This document shows positions 35,622 to 48,245 of a stretch of DNA of 64,000 nt, in pieces. This DNA comes from Trichostrongylus colubriformis (Eukaryota > Nematoda > Chromadorea > Rhabditida > Trichostrongylidae): assembly GCA_963978905.1 (NCBI GenBank), contig OZ022257.1, forward strand, positions 25,683,274 through 25,747,273, in the 5' to 3' direction. The notes under the pieces were generated by a model. That model had not been told where the DNA came from, did not search any database, and saw only the letters and a list, made by a program, of their open reading frames with translations. Made by a program: the position numbers and the translations under genes. Each line of letters opens with the position of its first letter. The stretch's first letter is position 1.

Positions 35622-36361
35622 TGCCTCTATTTTCCGAGAGTCTGTATATATACCTGGTTCGACAACATGGCCAAGGAAAGACACTTTCTTTTCCATGAGC
35701 ACACACTTCTCTGCCTTCAAGAGTAGTCCTGCTTTGATTAACCTCATAAAAACTGCTCGCAACAGCTCAAGATGCCTTTCTTCAGAGTGGTTACAAACAA
35801 TTACATCGTCGATGTAATGAAGACTTCGTTACCCAGCAGGTCATGTAGGACTAAGTCCATCATTCTTTGGAACACTTTTGGTGGCGTGCTTAGACCAAAT
35901 GGGGTAACTCTAAACTGGTACAGACCTTCCGACGTGATGAAGGTTGTTTTCTCCCTTGCCTTCTGCGTGAGCGGAATTTGCCAGTATCCGCTGTAGAGGT
36001 CTAGACTTGAAAAATACTTACCACCGGCCATACTCTGCAGTAGCGCCTCTATCGCTGGCACAGGATAGGCATCCTGTCGTATGCGTTTATGAACTCACGT
36101 TAATCCACGCAAAGTCTCAAGGTGCCGTCCCTTTTCTCCACTAGTACTATAGATGATCCATGCTGACGCACTTTTCTCAATAACCTTTCTAGAAACAAGG
36201 TCATCTAGCATTTCCTTCAGCCTTGATCGCATTGCCAAGAGGACCGGTCTCCTTTTCAACTTAATGGGTGGTTGCTCTCCCGTGTCGACATCCATGTCCA
36301 CCTTATTTGCGGCTGACAGTTCCTGGTCACAAACTTCGAATGCGCCTCCACACTCATCCAA
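35622..36361 (-). pseudogene. Gypsy reverse transcriptase
   Basis: Fragments in order: LKRRPVLLAMRSRLKEMLDD (fingers), YFSSLDLYSGYWQIPL (first catalytic Asp), TFITSEGLYQFRVTPFGLST (palm), then the YIDD box at about 35812-35801, and FLGHVV with a KIEAVRK stretch. The YIDD box is shifted by one frame relative to the upstream palm, so the copy cannot make active RT. Confidence 0.9.
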
Positions 36362-36603
36362 TAGTTTTCAAACACTCTCGGAGATAAATTCGCATGAAAC
36401 ATTCTGGGAAATCTGATCGCACAACCTCTGTCTCCTGGCCTCTGCTCCTAACTGGACTGTCCCCCCAATGAACATCAAGGGTTCGAGTTTGTCCTATCCT
36501 TCCTTCCATTTTTCAGTGCTCCATCGAGCAATTTTTTCATCTTATTTCAACATGATTAGCTTGCTCCTTTCATTGATCATGGGTATCGCACACTCCTTTT
36601 TTA

Positions 36604-37260
36604 CTATTTTGAATACTCCTGCTGCCATCTTGTCTGATTTTGGCCATATAACGCGCTCCACAGAGACCTCCTCGACGTCGGAGTGTACCCGTAGAAGTGC
36701 AGAGCCGCACAGGATATGTACGTCCTTTTCGCTATAGTTACCAGTCCTGAGTCGCTCATCTTCAGCGAAGCTTCTATTGCCGAATTAGCGAGACTGATCT
36801 TGATTTCCAGGCTCTCCAGTACATTCGTGCCTAGCAGAACCTTTCGTCCCTTATCATTCGATATATAGAAGGCAACTTTCGACTCAGCCCCTCCCTCGAT
36901 TATAGCTGCAATGACTACACCATCGAGAAAATTCTTTCGATTATTGGAAGCATCAAAAATATGTTCGAGTATTTTGAGGTCGATTACTTCGAGACTATCC
37001 ACATCGAACCCGTTGTCCTGTGCTTTTGCTAGCAGTCCGATTGGCACAATAATCACCATTGTTCCTGTGTCAATCAATGCTGGAATTCTGTCATGTAGCA
37101 TCTTCACCCGGGTGGTCGTCTTCTCTCCCACCAGATTTGTCAGAGACGAAAATTTCTCTGCTATCATTCCCATTGAACGGGCTTGTCGCACCATGTCGGA
37201 TACACGCTGTGCCTCATCCCTTTCCATTGGCATCGCATGTTTCTGTTTAATTTTATTCAC
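36604..37260 (-). pseudogene. Gypsy aspartic protease region
   Basis: A 218-codon open stretch contains IPALIDTGTMVIIVP (the DTG active site) and KVLLGTNVLESL (the hydrophobic C-terminal strand motif) about 95 residues later. In the family this domain cleaves the Gag-Pol polyprotein. The frame is intact, unlike its neighbours. Confidence 0.8.
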
Positions 37261-38788
37261 TGAGCCTTCCTAATGGGCAGTTCCGAGCAATCCGTCCCAA
37301 TTTTGAACAGTCAAAACACTTTCGAGTGTCAGCGTCTTCCCTCTTTTTGTCTACATAGGTGGTCTGACACCCGTCAGATTCCTGGCAGTCTACTGGCCTA
37401 AATCTATCTTTCTTCCGCAGATTTCTATACGCCTGAAGTCTCTTCCGCCATTCCCCTCTTGTAGGTACGCTTTTTCTCTGTGTTCCATACATTGTACGTG
37501 CTTGTTCTATGGTAATAGCTGATTGCTGTATTTCATTGTATGCTCTACTCTCGGGTCGGACCTATGCAGCACATTTAAGCTGCACGTGATCTGGCCATTC
37601 TCTCAAATTATCCAATAAAATCTGCGCGTATTCTAAAGACTTCTCTGACATAGCGCAGTAGCGATTCGCTTTCCGTCCAAGGCCTTCTGATACAACACAA
37701 AACTCTGAGATGGACTGATTCGGTCTTCACTTCACGCTCCCAGTCAAAGCCCTCATTCTGGCAGCTGTTGAATCGTTCGAGAGTATCGTATCCATTTCTC
37801 TAATCACCTCACCGAATCCCTTTTCTACTATGTCCTTTGGGATTGCCAAGAATATATTTTTCGCTCTTTCCTCTAAGTGATCATCACCAAAAATCTCCAG
37901 CAGTTCTTTGTCTTCATACCCTAAAGGCTCATACTTTCTACGAAATCTTCGCGAAAACTCTTTGAAACTCTCTTTCGATTTGCCTCGAAAGACACCAGGG
38001 TCAGCGCAACTACTTTCTTGCAAGAATTTCGGGATACTATGTAGTTCTGACCTGTTTCACCTCGCTCCGCGGCTCTGTCCAGCGATGCGAACGCTGTCTC
38101 GAGTTCTACACGCAAGGTGCTCCAGTCTATGCTGCTGCCCGACTCCGCTCTGCTACTCGTGCTGTCTTCTGCAAATTCGGTCATTGTCACCATGGGACAT
38201 AACAGTACTCTTGATTCCTTCACAGTTCATTTTCATTCCACCTTCCATGGGATCATCCGACAGTTCATCAAAACTGTTTCTTCTGTCCTTTGCTTGCTTG
38301 TCCTGCAGCTCCTGTACTTCTGTCACGATGTCTCATACCTGCGATACATCAGTGTTCAACATGCTGCAAATCTCTATAACCAAATCTCCATCTCTTCCTA
38401 CTACTTTTAGAAAATCATTCCAATCGTCTACTGTTGTGATCCCTTTTTCTCTGAGCGCCTCTGTTAGCGCTTTAGGAAGAGTACGGTACTTCTTTGCGCC
38501 TTCTCACAGGACCTTCAAAGATCCGCATGCTCTATTGATTTGATCTAATACCGTTTGCTCTATGATCGCCTTGTTTTTTGCTGCAATTCGTGTCCCTTCC
38601 AGATCCGCTCTGATCTTTGGGCCAATCTCCCTGATCGCTACAATTGCCTCCTCTATATGATCACTTAGTCCTGATACTAACTCCTTTTCACTCGCCCTAG
38701 TGCTCACCTCAATGCCTTGATCTCTGTGTTCTGCACCATGTCTCCACAATTGCTTTAGCCCTGGCTTGACCAATGTTGCTGCAGTCAT
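37253..38788 (-). pseudogene. Gypsy gag with altered zinc knuckle
   Basis: Pieces: 38788-38504 (N-terminal helical matrix-like), 38223-37921, 38023-37727 (capsid-like, with FKEFSRRFRRKYEPLG) and 37492-37253, which carries a CFDCSKLGRIARNC knuckle. The usual His of the CCHC motif is Arg here. Frameshifts separate the pieces. Confidence 0.8.
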
Positions 38789-38944
38789 CCATTTTAGTCA
38801 GTTCGACTGCTTTTAATCGCTTTTCTCACTATTCGGCGAGCTACGGCCACCACGATGGAATCGGAAACTTATTGATCACTATGAAGTTACTCTACACGCT
38901 TATGAGGAGTGGCTTGAGCTCCATGCAGTGCATCCTCCACGGTA

Positions 38945-39314
38945 TGTACCCGGTCTCCACCACGGTGCCTCGAGTGACGACAATAGTTACCAATAATAAT
39001 TTATTAGCAACAGCAAATAACAAACAGGAATAGAATCAATGAGTAGTAGGGTGATAGGTAGGATGTGGAAGGTGGTGGCGTGTCGGCGGGCGGTGGCGTG
39101 TCAGCTGGTGGTGGCGTGTTGGCTTGTGGAGGCGGCGAGTCCAACGGCAGACGGCGGCAGAAGAGTTCTGTGGGCCACTGGCCACTTCGGGGGGTTGAGG
39201 GGGAGAATTACAACCGACTCTTGGGTGGCCGCAGCCTCCTTTTATAGCCCCTCCAGGCTCTCTTGACCACCCGCAGAGTGGCGGGGTCGAGATCACAGGC
39301 GCCTGCTCTCGACA
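38945..39314 (-). repeat. 5' LTR of the Gypsy-type element
   Basis: 370 bp, TGTCGAG...GGGTACA on the minus strand. Contains a TATA box (GGGGCTATAAAAGG, minus, 39251-39238) and an AATAAA signal at 39005-39000. The GTGGCGTGTCGGC-type units are also present, without the inverted duplication of the 3' LTR. Confidence 0.85.
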
Positions 39315-39320
39315 ATACCC

Positions 39321-41988
39321 AATTAGCTGAAGTAAGTCATAACATCTTAGCACCTGAAATGACTAATAACATGGACAATATAACGCTCGAAAAAACAGAA
39401 TTTATACTGCATTATACAACAGAACTGACGACTTTGTTTTTCGAGTTTTAGAAATCACCTAAAATACCTCCGTGATGCCTAGGAAAACTAAGCAGCTGCA
39501 TATCGCATACACTGAAGCGTTAAAATTCCTGATACTTGCGAGAAGCTTGACTCCTTTCTAAGAAAACTCAAGGAAGATCAACACCCTAATCTTTACTTGA
39601 GCATACCATAATTCGTAATGAATATGTGGACAGTTTTATTGTGGCAAAAATACTTAATTGTGCTTATAAAAATACAGGCCTTTGTTATGACTATGGTTTT
39701 GACAGTACTTATCCTACTATCCTACTATATATGCCGTTTGTGTGTGTGTATCCGTCCGTTTGTTTGTCAGGAAATTCATAGCTCACGTCGCAGCGAAGCT
39801 GGGACCCCGAATTTTGCAGGTGGTACTACAGGGGATGCTAATTGTAAGGGAACCCCAGCGGTGGTGGACCGGAAGTGATGACAGCTGAGAAGGCATGATA
39901 AGAAGCCTAAAAAGGCAAATGGCACCGAAGTCATTTAACCTTTCGCGTTGACCTCAGGCATTGACCCTCATAAGTGTTGTGCGGGGTGGGACGAGGGCAC
40001 TAGTGGTAGGTGATCCTGCTTGAGCGGTTGATAAGATACGATAAGGAGCGTAAAAATGCTAGAGTCGTCGAATCGTTTCGCTTTTCGCATTGATCCCTTA
40101 TCCAATCAGTACTGCGGAGCGACACCGTGATAATGACCAACCGCTATCGAAAAAGTCCATATCGCATTACCTTACATTGTGATAAGCGCAGCACTGAGCG
40201 CTTGCTCAACTGCTCTTCCTACAATGCCCTGTCAATATTTGGAATTTCTCGTAGTTTGATAGGGTTTCCGTTTAATATTTATACTGGATAACGAAGTACT
40301 TTCAGTGGCCAAACGTCTGGTGCTTTAGTTCGGTGTTCATCGATAATCTATTCGGTTACCGCCGTATATCGCTTCCCCGATGGAACCCTCGTTTTCTCGG
40401 AGGTCCAGATGATTTAGTGGTCGATACCTTTTGCTCAATGACACTGGCTATCAATGTAAATGGATTGGGAATGAAATGATCATTTGACACTGATCACTGG
40501 TCATTTGACACTTTGATAAAAAATGGTCATTATTAGGAGTTCGGATAGTTTAGAGATTGATGGTTTTGTGTTTGATTGCTTTGATTGGGAGCCAATTTTC
40601 ACTCAGTAAGCATTTAATTCTTGCATATTGGTGGTGGATCCGTATGCCAGTAATTTATGTTCATCGTTTTGCAATCATGCAACACTATTTCGAATTTCAC
40701 ATGGCTTAGCTGTCAATACCCAGTACTCTTGCTCGTACTGCATGAGAAAATGACTCATTTGCCCTATTATCACATATATAGACCGTATCCTGATCATGAA
40801 ATGTAGAACGCAGTATCAAAAGACGCGCACCACTATATTGACGCTAGGCAATTTAGCAGTCTATGCATCGGCTACTGATATCAGAACATAATCAAAATAT
40901 GTTCACCCAATGGCACTGTTCATCAGACGGGGCGGTCGTGTAGTAGTAGTCAGCAGTGTACTGGAATTTATCCAACCCACTCCTTACCGGCTCTTATCAG
41001 CGCTACGCAGTCGTTATCAGAGTCAAACCGTGACCATTAAGGTCCCACCTCCTGCAACAACTATGAGTTCGAGCACTCAACTAGATGTTGAAAGGGGGAA
41101 TAGGTCCCGCCTTTTGACGCTCTTCATCTGATCTCATCAATTGTTATATCACCCACCATCATTGTCCCCGTCCCACACCGTAAAACACTTGTGAGTATGA
41201 ACGCTCTAGGATCAATGCTAAAAGCGAAACGATTCGACGATTCTAGCGTTTTTAGGCTCCTTTTCGTATCTTATCAACCATTCAAGTTGGATTACCTACC
41301 ATTAATGTTCTCGTCCCACCCCGCATAACACTTATGAGGGTCAATGCCTAAGGTCAACGCGAAAGGCGAAATGACTTCGGTACCATTTGCCTTTCTAGGC
41401 TCCTTATCATGCCTTCTCAGCTGCTATCACTTCCGGTCCATCACCGCTGGGGTTCCCTTAGCATCCCCTATATCACTTGTAAAAGTTAAGGTCCCAGCTT
41501 AGCTGCGACGTGAGCTTTGAATTTAGTGACAAACAGACGGACGGACACACATAAACGGTATATATAGTAGGATAGTGGGATAACTATTGTTAAAACTATA
41601 GTCATATCAAAGGCATGTATTTTTATAAGCACAGTTAAGTATATTTGTCACAATAAAACTATCCTTATATTCATTACAAATTATGGTATACTCAAGCACA
41701 AATTAAGGTAATAATCATTTCCTCGAGTTTTCTTGAAAGGAGTCAAGCTTATCGCGAGTATCAGGAATTTGAACGCTTAATGTGTATGATATGCAGCTGC
41801 TTAGTGGTCTTGGGCATCACGGAGGAATTTTAGCAGATTTCTAAAATTCGAAAAACAAAGTCATCAGTTTTGTTGTATAATTCAGTATAAATTCGGTTTT
41901 TCTCTATATATCCAGTAGTAAGCGTTATACTGTCCATGTTATTAGTCATTTCAGCTTCTGATTTGTTATGGCTTACTTCAGCTAATTC
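39321..41988. mobile_element. 2.67-kb foldback element with about 0.8-kb arms
   Basis: The arm 39321-40130 (AATTAGCTGAAGTAAGTCAT...) is the inverted counterpart of 41190-41988 (...TTACTTCAGCTAATT), with scattered mismatches over its whole length. The centre 40131-41189 belongs to repeat family F (compare 24230-25400). Within each arm is the TATATA...GTGTGTGT...CCGTCCGTTTGT block seen at the edge of the R33 copy at 32760. No coding capacity is recognised. It begins 7 bp from the end of the Gypsy LTR. Confidence 0.85.
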
Positions 41989-42389
41989 AAAGTCTCAGAA
42001 GTTCTTTCAAAGGAGTCTCATAAGGCGAAAGTTGCCAAATCCGTCTCCCTATTGTTGATCCTAGAGTGCTCACATTCATAAGTGCATTGAGGAATTGAAC
42101 AAGCACTTCAGTGGTGCTTGGTCAAAAGTGATAACGGTTACAAGATTTGATAAGAAACGTCAAAGGCTAATGTCTCCAAAACCATTTCGCTCTTCTAGCT
42201 AACAGCGGAATGATCTCATTCACAGGTGTTACAGGATGCATGGACCTTTATGGTGGCTTTTTTGAAGTTATAACCGCTCGCATAGTCTGATAAGAGCCAA
42301 TAGGAAATGAGGAAGGGATAAAGCCCGGTACATCGCTTACTACCATTGTACAACTGTAGTAAATGTGGCTGATGCTCAGTACCATTGAG

Positions 42390-42928
42390 TTAACCCATAA
42401 CGGACGGTGCGCCACATGGTCACGCAACTCATAACGGACGGCGGCGTTTTTGCGCCGTTTTTTATCAAATCTTTCATCAATTTTTATCAGTTGAGTCATT
42501 TTTGTAATCTTTTTGTGCAGTTGCTACTGATAAAAAGATCATCGCGGTGTAGTGGTATCACCTCATGCTGTTATACGCGGTACTTCTCTCTACCTATTAC
42601 TGCAAAAAAGTTATGCATTTCGAGTAGTAAGATGAGCGCGAGGGTTTCCAAATGGGAAACGGAGTCTACGGATTCTAATGGATTATTGATTGTAACTAAA
42701 AACAATTGTTGTCATTTGTTTGTACAACTAGAAAGGATTGCATTTGAAGTTACTCGCATAATGTTTGTTGAAAATTTGCGCTGCACCTGTCCTGGAAATA
42801 TATGTTATTCTTCAATACTTGTAGTGTATGCGTGTATGATTGGTTATTTGGAAATATTACAAAACTAGAAGAAAAATAATTTTAAATGTCGGGAGTAACC
42901 ATGTGGCGCACCGTCCGTTATGGGTTAA
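42390..42928. mobile_element. piggyBac-like MITE, copy 2
   Basis: TTAA at 42390-42393 and 42925-42928, termini CCCATAACGGACGG and its complement. Body is the inverted counterpart of 18785-19311 at roughly 95% identity by eye. It interrupts R33 copy 2. Confidence 0.85.
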
Positions 42929-43127
42929 CATACTCTATTTAGGTTCTGATATCTGCTGCCGATGTATCGACCGCTCAATTGTCTAACACTCCAAATAGTG
43001 GTGCACGTCATTGATACTGTGATTTCTCTGAATGATCAGAAACGATCTCGATTTGTGCTAGCAAAGCGAATGGTACATTCTCTCATGCTGTGACAGCAAC
43101 AGTAGCAGGTATCGACCTCTAAACTAA

Positions 43128-44276
43128 CAAGGGAAGGATGGTAAGTCGAAAAGGCCGTTTAAAATGGGGTTTATACCGATGATAGGGCTCGGGATGCCAT
43201 TCACCAATCTGTATTCAATATCTGCTGTCCGTCTCTGGGAGCAGAGTTACAAGCGTTGAAAGAAAAGAAACTCACAAGGGACGGGTCGAAGTGGCCATTT
43301 AGAATGGAATACATATGGTTCCATGTATTTTTCGGACGCTGATCTCGAATCTGTATTCAAAATTTGCAGAACGATTTTCTTAGCGGAGTTATGAAGGATT
43401 TTTTGAAAAAGCAGTACTATTATATGGTAGGTTTGAAAGCCCATAGCACGCGAGCCAGACGTTCTTGCGCAAAACCAGGGCGATTTTCGTGTTTAGGATG
43501 TCAACTTACCCCAATGAACAAGTTTTTCCAATTCGAGGATTTGACCAAATATCGGAAAAATTCACGGGCTATTAGGTGGCAGCACATTGGAACAAAGGAG
43601 AAGTCGTTGACCCTTGCCTAGGAAGTGCTCCTATTTGACGCTTGCTCTCATTTAGTGCGATGGGCAAGAGTAAAAAGCATGTGTAGGCTATCTTGTTTAG
43701 GTTCCAGGGTTTCTTGTAGAAGAAAATTCAAAAACTACGACTTCACCCCTTGGCCACCCCCAATTTTCCGAAGTTGGGCCAAATAGTGGATTTGGCTGAA
43801 AATTTGTACAGAGGGGTAATTCGACCCCCTGTGCACGAATATCATAATCTTTTTACGCAACAATGCCTAATTCATGTGGTACGGGATTCCTTCGACTTGG
43901 TATCCTTCCCTTGTGAGTAATGTCAGTAGTTGGCAGAGTAAATGATGGGTGCGATAGGTACCAGTACAAGGGGACGTCCAGAAGTAAAAGAAAAGCACTT
44001 ACTGACAATGAAACACAAAATGCAAAGAACCCGCACCGTCGGGGAGCAAACCCATGAACCCTGGCCTGCAGATCCGGAACACTATCTATGAGCCACGAAA
44101 GCCGTTGCTCGTAGCTGCAACGGCCGTGCTGATGACATAGTACCTCGCAATTTGTAACTCTGCTCCCAGAGACGGGCAGCAGATATGGAATGCAGATTGG
44201 TGAATGGCATTCTGAGCCCTATCATTGGTATAAACCCCATTGCAAACGGCCACTTCGACTTACCAACCTTCCCTTG
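43128..44276. mobile_element. TIR element, family TNA, copy B (chimeric ends)
   Basis: CAAGGGAAGG...CCTTCCCTTG ends flanked by TAA (43125-43127, 44277-44279). It has outer subterminal repeats of about 130 bp (43128-43260 against 44150-44276) that differ from copies A and C. The interior from 43272 begins with a second CAAGGGACGG end and follows A and C, including the tRNA-like block. It looks like a swap or nesting of ends within one family. Confidence 0.8.
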
Positions 44277-44705
44277 TAAGTAGGATTCAAAATAGTAGTG
44301 CACAAAAGCAATAAGCATGGACAATTGGCGTATGGAACTACCCTTTAATATGTAGTTAACAGATGCTCAGTAAGTGGACAACATGCTACAAAAATAATGC
44401 AGTGAATCCAAAACATTCGATTCCTGAACTATCTAAACTCCAAATAGTGACCACTTCAGGCGAAAGGTTACTGATCAGTGGATTTGCCGATGTTATTCCT
44501 AAACTTTGATCGTCGGTATCATTGTAATAGAATATATCGACCGCTAAACTGTCTGGAGCTCCAATATGGTGACCTTCCTCAGCGGTGGTATCTTCGTTAT
44601 CAGTTAATATCTATCACCCCCATTTCCCCACCAAATAATGCTGTTGTATTATTCGCGCAGTTTTGCTCGATAGCCCAACTGAATGATAATGTGATTTAGT
44701 CAGTA

Positions 44706-47700
44706 ATGTCTTGAATAGACTGCCTGGTTAGGTAGGATAAAGTGAAATGGTTCACCCTAGATGCTAAGTCCTTTTATGTAGCTTAGGTTCATAAGTCGAT
44801 CACATCTCCAAGCCGCTTTTCCTCTTTAGCAAACACTGCTTCAATATGGCTTCGCAGAGTATTACCTCGTTGGAAATATTAATGTGTTATTATTTTCTAA
44901 AGGCCTACTTTTTACATCCCATCACAATATTTCCTTTTGATACAGAGAGGCTCAGTTTGGTTATTATTTTTACTTGGTTTCATTATTGGTCCTTTGTTGA
45001 CACTACCTTCCACAGATTCCCCCATATCGTCATTCCTCGTCCCACTGAAGAGTCTTTAGGGAAACCAACGCAGTGCTCCGTCTGAGGTTGAGGCGGAAAG
45101 GATCTTTTCCCTCATGTAGAATATTCAAAACTTAAGAGAAGCTGATTTCCTTGTTTTATTGAACAGGCGCGGGTGATTCAAGAGGAGGCCAAATATGGGA
45201 ACATTAGCATCTATGGTATTTGAGGAATCGTGAAGTTGGCGGAAAATCCGGATTGCATAGTAAGAACTGGAGGGGTGTGAATCATGATAAACTTATTGAT
45301 GGGATTGCATCCGTCCAGCACCTTTCCACCATTGCGAAGTTTTGTGACCGCTTTTCATGTGCAAATTATGAGCCGCTTTCCCTCCATAGGCTACTTTTTA
45401 CACCATATTGTGACGATTCATCCTTGATGTCGAAGGTTTCTCTTATGATACCTTATCCCTTTTGAGTGATGCGTCACGCATTACACTTACGTTGACAATC
45501 ATGGTAGCTTTTCAATTCGATCCACGCAATGGCTTATATGTATGGGCGATCCAACGCACTAGAATGTGTTTTCATATCCCCGTCCGAAAGGAGGCGTGGC
45601 TGGTCCGGGGGGCATTGATCCAGGATTCGAGTATTCAGCCACCGTAGGGCGAGTGTTGCCATTTTCCCCACTACCACTGCCATCGAACTTGATCACAAGC
45701 AGCAAAATAGTGCACTCAGTCACAGCCTCAAAAGGGCATCTCCTCATCTGAAGTTCGGCTTAAGCTCGCGCATTGGCCTGCGTCTATTCCAATATTTTGG
45801 CGCTATAACCATGGCATTTAAGAATCTTACACTACGGCACAGTTCCCCGTAACTTATCATTTCAGATTAGACTCACCTAAAGACACAATGGGGCCCGGAT
45901 GCGGATCGTTCTCATATAGCAAGGGATTAATGGATTGTATGAGGTGGAAGTGAGGTGCAGCCTCATGTCTACTACCGGTTCCGAATTTTATGCTTAAGTT
46001 TCACAGAAAACAGTATCGCATTCAACTTTAGCTTAATACGTCATCTTCACCATCATATAAGAAATTATTTCCACAAATTGGAAAACACTAGAATACGGTC
46101 GAAGCGATCGTTGACATCTCGGACTTTGTGCCATCAACCTTTCCCACGTAGCACACATTCGTCAATTTCGAGCAGTGACTCTGAAAAGAAACTGCATTTT
46201 CTGCGTTATTCCTCTTCATATGTATATCTCACTTCTTACAAGGGAAGGATTGCAGATCGAAGTGGCTCGTTGAAATGAGGTTTATATTAATAATAGACTT
46301 GAGTTTGATTCTATCTGCATTCTATATCAGCTGTGTGTCCCTAGTAGCGACGTCCTAAGGGTTTCAAGAAGAGCAACTCAACATGCATACGACAGGCAGC
46401 ATGTTACACGTGTGTTTCGAGATTCAAATGATTTGCTGTTCGGTTTCAAGTTTGAGGGATTACGAGTCCATATTTGCACTTGCCGGAACTACTCTCTGAG
46501 CCTATGAACATAAATCTGCATTTTTATTTCACTTGATCTTGCTACGAAAGACCTTTTCTCAAAAAAGAGTGAATACCATGGTTCTACAATGCACATTTCC
46601 ACTTCTTCTTTTATTGCCATTGCGATCATGTACCTCACAGTAACTCAATCAAATAAACCAGAACTGGTTGGCTCGCATGACATTGTACTGGTGTGATGGA
46701 GTCGCCACTGAATAATTAGTTACAGGTTTGACTGAATCCACCCGGAGCTGCGTGCGAATTCGGTGCTCTTTTGGATGCTGTCTACCGTCGACTTAAAAGT
46801 TTTTGCAGATGCCTTGCTGGAGCAAGGGATCACTGCTTCTCTAGAGAATAAATAAATGACCTGCTCGAAGGTTGCTCCGGCACAGTCTTATGATCTTCGC
46901 TTTCGATGCTGTGCGAGTAAGCAACTGGGAATAAAGCTAAAGGTTATCGATAGCTCCCAGCTCCTCCCCTGCAAGGTAACATTCAATGGCTCATGGCGGG
47001 AGAACGGTGTCGAAGACGACGTCATGGATCCATTTCGGGAGTGTGTCGAAGGGAATTCTCTTTTGGTTCAATATGAAACTGTAGCGAGTTGTGATGAGTG
47101 ATGTGAGTGAGCTGAGTGATGAGTGATGTGAGTTAAGTTGTGATGAGCTCCTTTTCATGCGATCTTCACGCTGCAAGAAATTTCTTTGTCTTCACCATCT
47201 CGCTTTAGATTACCATATTTCTTGTTAAATAGTATGACGGCAATAAATGAAAAATTGAAAATGTGCATTATAGAACTTCTCAACTGATTCATTTCTTTGA
47301 AAACACTGTTTCGAAGCATGATCGTACAAATAATATTTATGTTTATAATGTTCGGCAAGTAGTCAAGAAAATGCGAAAAAAACTGAGGTGAGGTGAGGTC
47401 AGTTCAGGAGAGGTGAGGTGAGTACTGCAGAAAAATGCACAAAGAAAGCATGTCCCTCAACTATCCATACTGGCGACGCTTCAAACTTGAGCCTCAACAA
47501 TGAACCCCTTCGCTGTCGAGGCACACAAGCACCATCCTTGGCTATCTTATGTATGTACGTTGAGTGAATCGTGTTAGAACCCTTGTAACACTGCTCCTAG
47601 ATATGCAAATATGGAAAGTCAAATACAGAGCATATTGTCTATGATGATGATCACTATCTTGAAACAGTGCTCTCAAACTGAAGGCTGAAGTATTTTTGGG

Positions 47701-48003
47701 GTAACGTGAAATTGAACCGGCATTGCTCGTCTGATGAGCAATGAGCAGTCGCTCCACAAGTGGAAGCGGTTGAAGGAGTGGGAAATATCTCAAGAGTGCG
47801 AGATCAAAAACCAAATAACTTTAGTCACTCCTGAATGCATTTTAGATGTTCTACTGTACAACTTGCGAATGTCTTATATGAGAATTGAGAATGATTCCAG
47901 ACATTGAAAGAAAGCCATCTGTAAGCCAATTACCCTGTTTCTAGAAGACGGCGTGAGCCCCCATAGAAATTTACACCCCCAGGAAGCGGAGGGATTCTCT
48001 TAT
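44706..48003. other. No recognised gene; small repeats only
   Basis: Contains a TNA-family end fragment (46239-46360, preceded by TTA) and short GAGTGATGTGA/GAGGTGAGGTGAG arrays at 47085-47145 and 47380-47420. An exon-like plus-strand piece near 45168-45220 (ARVIQEEAKYGNISIY) recalls beta-1,3-galactosyltransferases, but no companion exon was found. Confidence 0.4.
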
Positions 48004-48066
48004 TCAAAAAAACTTCATCACTTGCACCCACGCGAGCGATATGAGCAAATTCTTTCGGGAATCTCT
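48004..48066 (-). other. Candidate last exon of the UNC-93-like gene
   Basis: A good acceptor (GATTCCAG) in the matching phase would add RDSRKNLLISLAWVQVMKFF and a stop. A second acceptor at 48101 would give a shorter tail of six residues. Neither tail is conserved in my memory of the family, so the choice is open. Confidence 0.3.
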
Positions 48067-48245
48067 CTGGAATCAAAAATTAATGTTGCGTTTGAAAAAA
48101 CTGAAAGATAGAAACCAGAGTGACGCAGCGGATTTTCAGAGGGCAGACAATTTTATTTTCCACCTTGTACTTAATTTACCGAAATAGGCCAATATTGACA
48201 ATTAACCGCTTTTTTTCCAAAGATAATGATGGTAAAAATACTTAC

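Larger units (their letters stand above)
29986..39314 (-). mobile_element. Decayed Ty3/Gypsy-type LTR retrotransposon with nested insertions
   Basis: LTRs at 29986-30395 (3') and 38945-39314 (5') bracket minus-strand gag, protease, RT, RNase H, integrase and an extra ORF, in the Gypsy order. A polypurine tract (GAGAGGGGAGGA, minus) directly precedes the 3' LTR. The coding region has frameshifts and stops and is interrupted by insertions at about 32750-33985 and 34716-35613, so the copy is dead. No matching target duplication was found at the outer ends (GTGTA against ATACC), consistent with rearrangement at an edge. Confidence 0.9.
41989..44705. repeat. Repeat family R33, copy 2, split by two younger insertions
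   Basis: Aligns with 32985-33985. The piggyBac-like MITE (42390-42928) and TNA element B (43128-44276) interrupt it; removing them in thought restores collinearity with copy 1. Confidence 0.7.

Noticed and set aside
37908..38543. 211-codon plus-strand ORF
   Set aside because: Antisense shadow of the Gypsy gag.
45168..45220. Possible beta-1,3-galactosyltransferase exon
   Set aside because: A 16-residue resemblance with no second exon or catalytic motif nearby.
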